NCBI GenBank assembly: GCA_030142905.1
Contig: JASJOG010000032.1
Span: 1,164,001-1,228,000, forward strand
Source: Heliopora coerulea
Taxonomy: Eukaryota > Cnidaria > Anthozoa > Scleralcyonacea > Helioporidae
DNA length: 64,000 nucleotides
Reading direction: 5' to 3'
Shown: piece after piece, positions 1 through 11,997 of the stretch
Numbering within the stretch: position 1 is the first letter of the stretch
Layout: each line of letters starts with the position of its first letter
Notes under the pieces: generated by a model
What the model was told of the DNA's origin: nothing
Database searches by the model: none
The model's input: the letters and a program-made list of their open reading frames with translations, nothing else
Program-made: the position numbers and the translations under genes

Positions 1-2
1 AA

Positions 3-3000
3 CATTGGTTCTCAAACTGGGGTCCGTGGTCCCCTAGGGGACTGTGAAGCAGTTTTAAGGGGACCGCGACAAGGATGCTGAGTTCTTAAATTTTAGTTAT
101 GGTTCTTGGGCATTTAGAACATATTGGGGACGTTTTACTAACCTAACATTCCTTTAGGTGTTTGTTTACAGACCAACTTTAGACTAGCTTAACTTGACTA
201 CTGTTTTCACTGTAAATGTTAGGTAAGTTGAGGTGTTTATTTGAGTGACAGGGGCACATAGCCAACATCACAAAATCACGTGCAATTTAAAATAATCATG
301 GCCGGAGAAGAAGTAGTGTTTACAACACTTCTCTTGATCATTGCAAATTTCTGCCAAATCTTCGATTTCAATCTTTACAATGCAGACGAAGAGCAAGTCT
401 TGTTGCTTTCCTATTGAAGTGAGAGCAAAATTGTCGGTGAGTTAAGCGATATCGGTGGTGGCATAGTGAAACAATTTCTAAAATTAAAAAAAAATTAACA
501 ATAGGTCTATAAAATTGAGATTGACCGAACGTAAATTTAAGGGAGTACTAGAGTGCGTAGCACCATAAAAGTAAATTTATGATTATGAAAGTTGTCCTCT
601 GTCATCATGGTATGAGTGTTTCGAGTTCAACAAGCTCAAAGTAATAAAGACATGCTGAAAATCTGTCACACATCTGTCATGAAGGATGCCGTGATTGGCT
701 GCTGTGTTTACTTGACCAAGTTAGACCATCTTGCTAGGTCGTCTAACTTGGACATGATTTCCAGTGTTTTTACGACATTTTTCCAAGTGAAAACACTCCA
801 CGTTTTTAACTTGCCTAACTTTTCGTAGGCTGTTTTCACTGTACTTCCGGACTTTCAATGTTGAACTCGTCTAAAATGTCCTAGTGAAAACGTACCGATT
901 GTATGACCGGCAATGCCGTTTTGCCAATTCAGTGCCAAACATGCCATTTGACAATGCCAAACATTCATCATATTGTAACGAGTTATGCTATTATCTGTTT
1001 TGTACCTGTCAATGACTCATCCCTCCTAGTTTCATATTAGTGAATTACGCTAATTTATTCACGTAGAATACTTGGCAATAAACTCATGTAATATCTTAAA
1101 CCTCGTATAAATAGAAGCCTGCTTGTAAACTAGTTCATTTGAGTTCAGAGTTGCTTAACTCAGCCTAATAAAGTCACAAAATACCGATCAAATTGTGCTA
1201 GCGTTTCTCCACTTCAGTAGAGAACCTCAGATATACTCTGGTCTATTCAGAATTTCCCTTACCCCAGGGAACATATCCTGAACAAGTCACAGGTTTTTTG
1301 TTAACACACTTTATTTTTACTCTTAAAGCTTTTTTTTTTCCATGTGGTTGTTCATGTGGCTGTCGCGAAGTTATTCATAGAGCTAACACGTGAACTGTCC
1401 ATTACGTAATATCCAACAGGTCTATGATGACATCATATTACGTTCCATCTTTGCTTTCATAATGCCTCCAAAAAAGAAAATGAGATATGACAATTCATAT
1501 TTGAAATTCGGTTTTACTGTGATAAAGTCTGGTGGAGAAGATAAACCGCAGTGTGTTTTGTGCTCCGAGGCGTTGGCATCTACTTCCCTAAAGCCCAGCA
1601 AATTGAAAAGACACTTGGAAACAAAGCATCCCAGTTCAATAAATAAAGATGTGAACTTCTTCAAATGCCAAGCCAAAAGATTGATCAAATCCAGACTTGA
1701 TGACACAGGAATGTTTTCGCAGGACATTACTGCTGGTCTGAAAGCCTCCTACAAGATTTCAAGGAGAATAGCTGCCGCCAAAAAAACCCACAACATTGCA
1801 GAACAGTTGATATTGCCTTGCTGTAAAGACATCATCTCGAATGTGCTAGGAAGTTCTGAACTTCAGAAGCTGAAGCATATCTCCCTGTCAAACGATACTG
1901 TTAGCAGGCGAATAACTGAGTTGTCTGATAACATTCTGTCCCAGGTGGTGTCGAAGATCCAAAATTCAATTTTTGGCTTTTTTGCGATCCAGCTTGATGA
2001 AACGATTGATGTCACCAACTTAGCCCAACTTTGCATCTATGTACGTTATGTACATGACAAGCACCAAAATAACCGCAAGGGAAATATTTAACAAAGTGGA
2101 CAGATTTTTTGAGGTGCATAGTATCAATTGGGAGCATGTTATTGGCATGTGCACAGATGGTGCTCCGGTGATGCTTGGCTGCCATTCCGGTTTTCAAACG
2201 TTGGTAAAGGAAAAGTCCCCAGAAGCTATTGGTACACACTGCACAATTCATCATCAAGCACTGATGGCAAAAACTATGCCTGACGAGGTGAAAAATGTTT
2301 TGAATGATGTGATCAAAGCAGTGAATTTTATTAAAGCGAACGCACTCAACTCTCGTTTGTTTGCTGAGTTATGCAAAGAAAATGATTCTGAATTCGAAAC
2401 TCTTTTGTTGCACTCACACGTGAGATGGCTTTCAAAGGGGAAAGTATTGAAGAGAGTTTTCGTACTACGAAAAGAAATACACGAATTTCTGCAAGACGCT
2501 AAACCAGGCACGTACGAAAAATTCTCCAATGACCGTTTTCTGATGTGCCTGTCATTTTTGGTGGGCATATTCGAATCCGTGAATTCCATCAATCTGGCGC
2601 TGCAAGGAAAAGAGATCACCGTGCTCCACTGTCATGAAAAATTGACTGCTTTTAAAATGAAGCTTGCACTGTGGCATTCCAAGCTAGATAGCAAGAACTT
2701 TGTGCCATTTCCACAGCTAAACACATTGCTTGATGAAAACAAACTTCACGTCGATGATGATATCCTTGATGTGATGAAGCACCATGTTTCAATTCTTGGC
2801 GAGGAAATTTCTCGGTACTTTCCCGATCTACAGGAATTTGAAAAGTACTATTGTTTTATCAACAATCCGTTTGCACTCTCTGTTAGCGATCTGCCTTCAG
2901 AAGACAACTTAATCCAAGAACAGTTTATTGATTTGGTGAATGATGGTAGTGCAAAACAAGTTTTCCGTGAAATGTGTTGCAGTGACTTTTGGATTGAAAT

Positions 3001-3384
3001 GGCGCAGTCATTTCCTGATGTAGGAAAGATGGCTCTGAGTGCTGATTCCATTTACAACCACCTATGCTTGTGAGACTGCATTTTCAACTCTACTTGCCAT
3101 CAAAACAAAATCCCGAAACAGATTGGATGTGACTCATGACATGAGAGTTGCACTGTCCAAAACACAGCCCAACGTAGAAGAACTATTAAAAGTCAAGCAG
3201 GTGCACCCATCTCATTGAACTGTACTGTAAAATTGATGACTGAGATTTGCTGTTTTTGAAATAATTGTTTACCAAATAACATTTTGATTATGTTGATCGT
3301 CCTTAGTTTTGTAAGGGGACCACGAATCATAAAAAAATAGTAAGGCCACCACGTAAAATTTTTTGAAAAGTTTGAGAACCACTG
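3..3384 (+). mobile_element. hAT DNA transposon, ZBED5-like, near complete
   Basis: The ends are inverted copies of one another: the left end reads CATTGGTTCTCAAACT and the right end reads AGTTTGAGAACCACTG. A second shared block (TAAGGGGACC, at 58-64 and 3312-3321) lies just inside. TIRs of this CAGTGGTTCTCAAACT type belong to hAT elements with ZBED-like transposases. One broken transposase gene fills the middle. Only 2 bp of left flank is in the window, so the expected 8-bp target duplication cannot be tested. Positions 80-1380 are AT-rich with no recognisable coding sequence. Confidence 0.85.
1462..3218 (+). pseudogene. hAT transposase with BED zinc finger, frameshifted
   Basis: The likely start is the ATG at 1462 (MPPKKK). 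A BED zinc finger follows (C-V-L-C at about residues 31-34, then H-L-E-T-K-H). Next come the hAT RNase-H-like segments: the first acidic motif near 1995 (IQLDETID), then CTDGAP-M near 2150 and HCTIHH near 2240. The frame shifts around 2040-2090, where about 15 codons of the usual family sequence appear to be missing. It shifts again near 3064, after which the C-terminal dimerisation motif (ETAFSTLLAIKTKSRNRL) reads on in another frame to a TGA at 3216. This is the ZBED5/SCAND3-type group of hAT proteins. With two frame breaks the copy is not expected to encode active transposase. Confidence 0.85.
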
Positions 3385-4383
3385 GTTTATAAGGATTGAG
3401 AAGAAAAGTGTGCGAGTGGAATCGTGCCACAGCAGACAGAACTTCACTCCCTACTGTAAAAATTAAATGCTCAAAATGAAGCTTCGGCAACCACTGGAGC
3501 TGAAGAGATGAGGAAGAGGACCATGGAGAATCTATCACAAACAAAGAAAAGAAGTGCATATGAGAAGGGTGGACTGAAACAAAAGTACAGAAAGGGAGGT
3601 AAATTTGCTTTGAAATACTTAAAAGAGAAGGGAGAGGGAGTTAAAAGAAGAAAGTATCAAATTGGAAAAGGAACATATGGACGGTTTATGAATGAGCAGC
3701 AATAAGGACAAGTGTTGATGATTCCGTTGGCAAAACTTGAAGAAAAATAATTTTTCTACACTTGATAATATTTTTCGAACTTTATACAATTTTAACTTTT
3801 ACCTTTTAGTATTTACATATTTTTTTTTGTTCCTTTGATTATATGGACGGCTTAAAGCCAGAACAATCTACATCTAAAAATACTATTTCGTCAATAATCA
3901 TTACAGCTGACAACATAGGCATAAATAATAATCTACCAGATTCATGGCAGGAAAACTTTTTCAAAATTGACAATGCAGTCTTACTGTATACTCGTAGTTC
4001 TCATCTCTGTAAACCAATTAGCTGGGAAGACAACAAATCCCAGAACACACTTAGAATGTTCTGGTTTTAAGCCCACTATATTACAGAACAACATTTAGAT
4101 ATTATATGGACTCAAAGAAATGTATTTAATATTTCATACATTCAAATAATTTGGTAAAAATTGAAGAGAAATATTCTTCAACTGTGGGAGGATCAAGTTC
4201 AAAAGACATTGATGTATTGTTAGACTGCATACAAGCAAGGGCATTTCTTAAAATGGCAGCAACAACATACATTTAGCCCACACTACTTAAACCGATTTTT
4301 TAATTTTTCTAAAATGTCACCAAAAATCTGCCCCACTGACACACAGACAACATGTGTTGATTTGTTAAAATTGACCATCTTCG
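3385..4383. other. intergenic, short unassigned open frames
   Basis: No family is recognised with confidence. An open frame at 3508-3705 (+) encodes a 65-residue very basic peptide. Its end (ALKYLKEKG...YQIGKGTY) faintly resembles a psq-type helix-turn-helix of pogo transposases, but this is only a guess. A second open frame at 3843-4070 (+), 75 residues, is low-complexity and unrecognised. Confidence 0.3.
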
Positions 4384-5453
4384 GTGTTAATCATTGGTTC
4401 CTGTAAATGGACGCGAAGAGGGCAAGCCAGATCACCATAAATATACATAGGTTGCCCATCAACCAAGGCATAATTTTCTACATTTTCCAGCAGACCAGAG
4501 TCCATTAACATGGCAGCATTATGCTGTTACCTCTCTACAAAGTATAAAAAAATGTTCTGAAGGCAAATAGGCTTCAGAAAATAAGTTTTAGATACTTTAT
4601 TTGAGATCCCATATATCAATAGTATATAATAATTATACTGGGGGGCCTGGCTTAATATTGCCAGACACCAGAGGTGCCATTTGTTGAATACAAAGAAAAA
4701 TCAAGACATAACTATAGTGTTAGAGATGTGATGATACAATGCTGAGACAAGGTTTGAAAGTTGTAAGTCTGAGTTATTTATAGATGATTTATCAAACTAT
4801 CTGGTGCATCAAGAAAAATCTCTGTAATCTCTTAATGGCAATTTTGGCTTTCACTAATAATTGCTATACAGTATATGTCTAACCTTATTTAACATGGCAT
4901 ATCAGTATCACAAAAGTCTCAAAATTTCAGCCGAATTGGACAAAGGGTTCAAATTTTATGAAACAAAGTATAGGTGGGGGGGGGGGCCGAAAAAGCCCCC
5001 CTATGTCAAATAGGGTGAATACACACAGTACCTTCTGGTCCAGACAAGTTAGCAGTCAAGCCATTTGGTAGTGTTACAGACTGGAATTTCAGGGCATGAA
5101 CCATTTTATAATCATTATAAACTGCTTTTTGCATCTGACCTGGGTGACATATTTTTCTAACTGTCCCATAAACAAACCCAAAATAATTTTGTAAAGCAGC
5201 TCCTTTACTTCAGAATCATCCTCTCTGAGGCACTAAGGGTTAAGAAGTTGGGGATCCCATTGGGTTATCCTTTCACCCTGGTTGTAATCATGCTCAGTTC
5301 AGGCTGACACACAAGATCACCACATCTACAAGGATAGCAGATTTGCCAAAGAAGTAGGCACAGCACTTCAGTTTGTTCACAAACAGTTCCCTGCTGACAA
5401 CTGAATTGTTCAGGAAGATCCATAGCAAGATCAAGGACTGTAATTTCATTCAT
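4384..5453 (-). pseudogene. PIF/Harbinger-like DDE transposase remnant
   Basis: Reading the minus strand from 5453 down, consecutive blocks match the order of an invertebrate DDE_Tnp_4-type transposase: LLLWQICYPCRCGDLV and PELSMITT near 5290-5370, then VRKICHPGQMQKAVYNDYK and HALKFQSVTLPNGLTANL near 5030-5165. The C-terminal block MYIYGDLACPLRVHLQEP follows near 4400-4460. The usual third catalytic region is missing. Frame changes, stops and an oligo-G run at 4977-4986 interrupt it. No terminal repeats were found, so this is an old fragment. Confidence 0.65.
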
Positions 5454-5902
5454 CTTTGTCCATATCCTCTAAACAGAAACTGGAATAGTCTTGATATGGG
5501 AGTTCTGGGTTTTTCAAACAGCAAGCATTGTACAACAATACAAATTCAACATCATCAATGAAAGAGGAGTCACAGGCAACAAGTAAAGAATGTCTCACTT
5601 TTTTGAAACTAGCACATTTTGCTGATACAGTGACACTGTAGAAATCGACACAAATGTTAACGATCTTTTAACATGTAATGCAGATGCAGCTCTCCCCAGT
5701 CTTTCCTTGCAATTTATCGTATTGTAGCTGAGCATATTACCAAATCTTAAGCTCCCTATTTTAAATCCCGAGACCAAAAGCATTTTTGCTTGATTTTTAG
5801 TCCGTTCAAGCTCCTAATGGAATGATAGTACATGTGTTTGTCCCTATAGAGGAGAGAAAACATGATGCTTTAATTCTTGGTGTTAGTGGTCTATGCATAT
5901 TT
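5454..5902. other. no recognisable gene
   Basis: AT-rich sequence lying between two minus-strand transposase remnants. A short minus open frame (5595-5783) has no recognisable motif. Confidence 0.4.
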
Positions 5903-7273
5903 CTAGTAAACTAGTTCGTTTTGCTGACTCGTAAAGTTCAATATCAAAGAACATATTCTGACCTTCAAGTTTGCTGAGAAATGTCTCTTTCCAGCCATCA
6001 GAGGCTCATCCTGAAGTTCTTCTAGCTCCTTAATGGTTTTTGCCTTTAGATTTGGCCAGTCATTTTGCAGACTCTTCTGCAGACCTTTAAGAAGGCAAGT
6101 GCTATCTGCCAAAACACAAACAGTTAGTAATCTATCCTTGTTCTTCCATTTTCGAAGAAACCCAGCTGATTCTAAATCATTTCCCTTTTCCCAATAGCAT
6201 ATGCAGCTACAATAATTGCATATAAACTCAGCAAAATGCACTTCTTTGAAGTCTGGCCAATAAAGTGGCTCTGAAAGTCCACTAGAAACAGCTCCCAATA
6301 CTGACTAAATCAGATGTGACAAGCTATACCTCACTGACAGGATTAAAAACATCTTTATACACTAAGTTTGATCTGTGAGCAGCACACCAAATCTTTATCA
6401 AAGGACCATGATTTGAATCATGCAAGCTCTTTTCTTCTATTTTTTTCCAGAGACCATTATGCTCACCAGAGCTTAGGCTTTCATCATCAGTGACAATAGA
6501 AGAAATAACCTTCATCAAGTCATTCCAAGGTTGCACCGTACATAGACAGTCACTCCTCGCTCTTCTGGCTCACAAAAACCAAGAAACTGACTCAGTAGTA
6601 ATGATCTATGCAAAAACATGCTTACTATCAACTTTTCGCCTATCAACTGAGCCATTAACCCAAAGACTGACTGCCAGTGCCTTTGAGAGCTCTTTATTGA
6701 CCTGCTTTTGCCCAGCTACTGCTATGCAGATGAAAAATTATTTGGGCTGTACAGGATTGATGTACTCTATTTGATTAGCCATTGGTACAAAAGGAGTGAA
6801 ACTATCAATTTTGTTATAACACAAAACGGCCAGCTCCAGGCAGAAATTGTTCCCCTCTGTGCATCATTATAAACACCAAGCATGTATGCACTGATTTTCA
6901 AGAACATATCTGCTTCCATATGCCTTAGGCCAGCTAACAAAGGAACAGATGTAGGTTCAGTGCTCTGCATATCACATCTATGTTTTGCTTTCATAGCAGC
7001 CTGATGACAGTCATGCTTTTCATGCCCTGCTATTACTTCCTCTCTGTACCTAGTTCCATTGACTGCTGTTATTGCAGGAACTTGCTTTTGATAACAGTGC
7101 AACCTCACAACTGATGGATAGTTAATGCTAATTTTACATCTTACAAACTTTCTCTTGGGTTCCTGCTTCCTATCCTTCTTACAAAACACTTCACACTGGT
7201 CTTGTCTCTTGCCTTCTGCTCCATCAGACCATGTTGCAGTGCTTTGAGATGACGTTGAAGCAGACTTGTACAA
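5903..7273 (-). pseudogene. hAT-like transposase remnant, KIAA1586/ZNF862-like
   Basis: Three minus-strand blocks lie in the correct order. The first (7273-6767) is N-terminal and has a Cys/His-rich zinc-finger-like part including KYPSV-type (NYPSVVRLH) and CHQAAMKAK motifs. The second (6536-6324) contains VTDDESLSSGEHNGLW and WCAAHRSNLVYKDV, the hAT segment with the second catalytic aspartate and C/H motif. The third (6298-5903) has LLKGLQKSLQND and EELQDEPLMAG. This order is that of E3 SUMO-ligase KIAA1586-like / zinc finger 862-like proteins, which derive from hAT transposases. Sequence between blocks 1 and 2 is out of frame. A related copy on the plus strand lies at 61600-62560. Confidence 0.65.
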
Positions 7274-8121
7274 TGCAAGATCAGTCTCACTGGTTTTTCT
7301 CGCTCACTACACTACGACTGTCAGTCTACTTTGCTCCAGAAAGGCATGATGACAACGAACTCTGCTTCTTCATGGTCAATCATTTCAACATGTGCATGAT
7401 GCAGCATGGAAGAATCTTAGCAGAGCCTGGTGTTCTCATACCCAGACTAATTTGCACTGGGGAGAAGACAAGGGCCAGGGCACTCATCAGCATGGCATGC
7501 ATGCAGTCAGTTTTGAGTGAGCCGAGTTCTGATAAAGCTAGCTACTGACAACTCATCCTAATGTACATCGCTGTTGAGAACTTTTTTTGTGCAAGGACTG
7601 CTTCAAAACGATTACATCACTGTTGTGCAGTGTTTAAAAATAGTTATTTTAGTTGCTGTAAAAAGTGGTGTAGTGATCACATAAAGAAACTATTACATGC
7701 CCACAACTGCACAATATGCAAACAGACAGCTTATTCATCTGCCCATTAACTTACCAATGGCACCCAACACTCAATATGTAAGGAGCTATGCATCAAGCAT
7801 ACCCCATGGCATCATGGTCAGCAAACAAGAAACAGTACAATAATAGAGTTCGATCATACTGGGAAGAGCAAATCCATGTCATCATGTCCAGGAAAGGCCA
7901 GGATTGTCCTGTAAGTGATGAATTCCTGTTTGACCAAACTCCAACTATTGTTGGATGTACAAATAGTCAACACCCAAGGAGAGCATTGCACAATGAGAAT
8001 GATCTTCAAGTCCAAAGAAGATGATCAGATGTTACTTAAAACCATTAATTAAGATCCAAGGAATGTATAAATTATAATATATTATTGTAATAACCAATGC
8101 TAACTGGGATCTTCAACATAC
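7274..8121. other. no recognisable gene
   Basis: Plus-strand open frames at 7231-7548, 7561-7749 and 7788-8024 show no family motif. They probably are chance frames or heavily decayed repeat sequence. Confidence 0.3.
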
Positions 8122-8307
8122 CTGGTCAATTTTTCTGGCTACTGTTTTATGAGATGCACTGTCAGAAATCTTGTGAGAAAACTCTGCATGCCCAATATGA
8201 GAAAGTTGACCAATTTCTTTAGAAATTTTTGACATTGGTAGCCCCATGTACATGGCAAGTATTTTCAGTATGGCATTCTTAAATATTGGCATACGTGGGC
8301 CACTTAC
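8122..8307 (-). other. exon-like segment, product unknown
   Basis: On the minus strand a 186-bp open segment (62 codons, phase 0) is bounded by TTTTTAG before it and CAG|GTATGT after it, both good splice-site matches. The peptide contains FKNAILKILAMYMGLPMSKI, with regular hydrophobic spacing suggesting helices. I do not recognise the family. It could be an exon of a neighbouring transposase gene or of a host gene. Positions 8308-8890 beside it hold nothing recognisable. Confidence 0.3.
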
Positions 8308-8894
8308 CTAAAAACAGAATGCTTCATTTACATGACAACTTTATCAAGAGGCACTCCTCATCACAAATAAGGTCCTCTTAAAAACAGAACCCTCTGTAGT
8401 ATTCTGATTGGTCACAGATATGAAAAACAGTTTTTGTAGACTTTTTCTAAATCAAATGCAGTAAATAAACTTGGTCTTGCTTGGTATCTTTATGTAAAGG
8501 AAAGGATGGTGGTGAAAACAAAATTTAATGATAAATTTTTACCCAGGATACCTAATCATCACATAAAAAAACATAGGGTTTTGTTTATCAAAGCTGTTTT
8601 GATTTGTTTTTACTGTCAAAGAACTAGAACATGGTCAAACAAACATATCTTTTTGTTCTTAGTATGGTTGAGAAAGACGTATGTTGCAAAAATATATCTG
8701 TGTGTACAGCAATTTCAGTAAAGTGAAGATTAGCCATCACATTGTATTACCTGGCCTCAACTGCCAAATATCAAACGGTCATGATAATTGTGTGCCTGTG
8801 TGTTAAAGAATTATGCAGTTCAATAATGAAGTGATTTCTAAAGTCCATAAGCTTCACAAGAGGAAATGACCTAATACATATCATTTATGTTTAT

Positions 8895-9195
8895 GAAGAA
8901 AGATGGAGTTTTCTCGTGTGTGCTGGTGCAATAGATGGCAAGCACATACCAGTACTTGTATCACATCATAGTCATCTGAAGTGTGTCAATTGCAAGTACT
9001 ATCACTGCATCATCATGCACACAGTAGCAGACTGCACTTATTTGTTCGGGGATGTGGTCATTGGTTGGCCATGAACTGTCCATGATGCATGAGTTTTCTC
9101 CAACTCTGCAATTTTTAAAATGGGAAATGAGGGAAATTCTTGGTGTGAAAATATCACCAGTTTTTGTATGCAATCCAGCTTATCCACTTGTATTC
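8895..9195 (+). pseudogene. HARBI1-like transposase fragment
   Basis: The plus strand reads GAIDGKHIPV (first catalytic Asp of the Harbinger DDE fold), then YYHCIIMHTVAD, LFGDVVIGWP-stop-TVHDA-stop (second Asp region), and GVKISPVFVCNPAYPL, the degenerate form of the GDPAYPL motif of HARBI1-like proteins. Two in-frame stops lie within it. The match ends abruptly at about 9195, where an unrelated coding block begins in the same frame. Confidence 0.65.
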
Positions 9196-10085
9196 ATTTC
9201 AGTAGATGGTGTGCCAGATGAAGCCCCAAAAAACCAACCGACTTTGGCCATGTGGACAAGACAATTTCAAAATCACAATCTTGATGCTGTATTTGTGTTT
9301 ACCCATGTACCAAGCAGCAGTGCCTACAACCCAGTCGAAAGGAGAATGGCACCTTTGTCAAAGGATACAGCAGGAGTTATGTTGCCATTCGACACCTTTG
9401 GCTGCCACTTAGATGGAGGTAACGAGACTATTGATTTTGAAGCCACAGGGAAAATTCTCACTGAAGTATGGTCAGAATCAAATATTGACAGATACCCCAT
9501 TGTACCATCATACACTTTTGTCCACCTGAGACAGAGCATGAAGAAGTTCTCTTTCATAAATTGGAAGAGTGGAAAGAGAAGCATGTAAGGCAGTCACAGT
9601 ATGTGCTGCAAATTGTCAAATATTCAGACGTGACCTGATGCAAACCATGGAAAACAAATTACTGTGAATTTTTTCCACAATGATTCATGGCTCCTCCTGT
9701 TCCAGTGGCAACATCAAAAAACGGTTTGATGATCGATTGTGAAAATGGAGCATCCTGTTCTCTTTTCCAGGCATTGTATTTATTGAATGCACTGGAGTTA
9801 AACATATTTTATGATGAGAATTGCCCATCGCTGCTATTAAAGGATGCTAAAGATAAAACAATCATGGAATGCAGTGCATGTCCCAAGTGTAACCTTTACC
9901 ACTCAACCATTCCAGCAATGAAAAAACACAAGGGAGAATGCAAAAATGGGTGGCAGCAACAGACTGAGTTTATCTCATCACCGGAAGTGTTGGATGAGGT
10001 AGATGAATGCTTGAAATTTGATGAGCTTACAACAGCTGGAGCAAATATCTTTGAACGTATTGATAAAATGTTCGGAATGTCATAA
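9196..10085 (+). pseudogene. uncharacterised transposon-associated protein, decayed
   Basis: The motif ISVDGVPDEAP is followed by FVFTHVPSSSAYNPVERRMAPLS and a GCHLD/NETIDFE block. After a frameshift near 9570 come HVRQSQYVLQIVKYSD, two stops, then MAPPVPVATSKNGLM. A terminal Cys/His cluster (CSACPKCNLYHS...KKHKGEC, near 9870-9940) resembles a zinc finger. I recall related uncharacterised proteins as repeated families in cnidarian and other invertebrate genomes, but they have no function I can name. The block starts exactly where a Harbinger fragment stops; TTTCATTTCAG at 9192-9202 resembles a splice acceptor, so this may be a 3' exon. Confidence 0.45.
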
Positions 10086-10342
10086 TTCATAAACATGTCG
10101 CTAAACCTAGGACTGTTTCTGTAGTACAGCGCTCCTCATGTTCTATTTTGCTCTACACATATAGTTCTTTTGTAGGAACTTAGGATTGTCATTTAATTTT
10201 CCAGTGGAGTATCTTGGAACAAAAGAGGGTTCAACCGATTATGACATAATCTAAGGAGGGAGTTGGCCATGAATGATTACACATGATTACAAGGGGGGAC
10301 GGGGGTAAAAAAATGAGTGAAAAAGTGATTACATAATATGTG

Positions 10343-11070
10343 AATGCTACCCAAGAGCACCTCGACACTCTGGAAGACGTTTTTACAAGACTTCACAAGC
10401 ATGGACTGCAAGTTCTTCAAGAAGATCGAATTCTGTGGTCACAAGATCAGTTCAAATGGCCTAGACAAATCTCAGAAGAAAGTAGATGCAGTGGTAAATG
10501 CTCCACGCCCTGAGAATGCCTCTCAAATCTGTTTGTTTGCTGGTCTTGTCAATTATCAGCATTTCCTCACAAACCTTTCTACCTTTACTTTGGACTACAC
10601 AAGTTGTTGGAAAAAGGCAGCGAACAGAATTGGACCCCTGAGTGTGAACAAGCATTTATTGAAGCCAAGACGTTAACTGCATCAGACGAAGTCCTTGCAC
10701 ATTATGATCCATAGCTACCACTCGAGCTTGAATGTGATGCTTTATAATATAGCTTAAGAGCAGTTTTAATCCATGTGATGAAAGATAAAACAGAAAGATT
10801 TATTGCATATGACTCACGTTCCATTACAAAGATGCATTGGCCCTTGTATGGGGCATAAAGAAATTCCATACCTACATATTTACAAGATGGTTTACTCTAC
10901 AAATGGGCCATCAGCCTCTAAATAATCTTCAGTCCCACAAACCCCATTTTCAAAGATATGGGTTGTTCTATGAGGTGCCAATGGGAAATTATTTGATACT
11001 TCACAAACGTTCCATAAATTTACATTTGCTGAGTGAAACTTCGAAAATACCTTTAATTTTTCACATAGAA
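10343..11070 (+). pseudogene. Ty3/Gypsy pol fragment (RT thumb to RNase H)
   Basis: Consecutive but frame-shifted blocks read EHLDTLEDVFTRLHKHGL, EFCGHKISSNGLDKSQKKVD, NAPRPENASQICLFAGLVNY, ASDEVLAHYDP, LELECDAL, then ALVWGIKKFHTYIFTRWFTL. This is the standard order of a Gypsy reverse transcriptase C-terminus followed by RNase H, as in K02A2.6-like elements. At least three frame changes and several stops are visible. No LTRs were found beside it. Confidence 0.8.
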
Positions 11071-11527
11071 ACTATTAAACTCATTATATTGCTTCCAAAT
11101 CTAGAAATAATGAACCAATGGTATAGGAATTAGGGGTATGGGGACAGTTTGCCAAAAAATGGCAAAAATTACAAATGGCCTGGATCTGTCATTAATTATC
11201 TTGTCTGATTCATTTGACAAAGATCCAAACAACTTGTTGTCAATCTTCTAGAAGTGTACATTTGTTTAGTTTAGGTGCATAGCTTAGATACCTTGACTGA
11301 GTTGTTGCCCCTGTACAAGTGGTGGTGGTGGTGATAGGGTTTGAGTCAAGGAGCAGCAAAGCTGCAAGCAATCAGATGGGTTCACCGCCTCTTATAACAG
11401 GGAAACCCAAGCATTTGGACAAGATAATGGATGATTAGCCTTGGTGTGTTGTGATCCTTTGACTTCCACAGTTATGGCTGAAATGTGATTCTAATTAGTG
11501 ATTTTCACAAAACAGGATTGTATTAAT
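11071..11527. other. no recognisable gene
   Basis: Contains a short GGTGGTGGTGGTG tract at 11321-11333 but no coding motif. Confidence 0.4.
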
Positions 11528-11993
11528 TTAGTTTTCCTCTTCTGGTTCAAGCTGTGGTCCTTTAGCTGCTTTACCTGATACGTTACTGTACATATGTTTT
11601 GAAAGAAGACCAATACATGGTAAATAAAGAGTGATTAAAGATATGCCCTCAACATCCCTTCTCAATAGATCGTGTTTTGAAAGTTCGTCTTCCATTGCAT
11701 CCAGTCCACCCATCAAGCCTCAGAACATACTTAGAAATACATTTGCTTTTTGCATTCATCTTTCTTCATACTCAGATTATAATTCATTGATTATTTTGGC
11801 TGATGCTTTCTTGATGTTTGACTGATTGATCTGTTTTGCCAGCTTCAGTAAAATTTAATAATTGGGATTTTTTTTTGTCAGAGTCATCCTTTGGTTTGGT
11901 ATCAACTTTTTCACTACCATTAATGTCTTTTAGTCCATCATTAGCATTTTCTAACTTATTTACCAAATCATTGACTTCAGTTATATCATCCAT
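11528..11993 (-). other. short open frames downstream of viral-like ATPase
   Basis: Two minus-strand frames. 11993-11784 starts MDDITEVNDLVNKLENAND and is acidic, Lys/Asp-rich and probably coiled. 11716-11528 has one hydrophobic stretch (ISLITLYLPCIGLLS). They follow the packaging-ATPase-like remnant on the same strand with little spacing, so they may be minor virion genes of the same element. No family match is claimed. Confidence 0.3.
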
Positions 11994-11997
11994 AATT

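Noticed and set aside
3508..3705. Small basic DNA-binding protein gene
   Set aside because: The psq-like resemblance is weak, there is no usual start context or neighbouring transposase core, and it is reported only as unassigned sequence.
4977..4986. Oligo-G tract as a regulatory or quadruplex element
   Set aside because: Single G run inside a decayed transposase without further G runs nearby.
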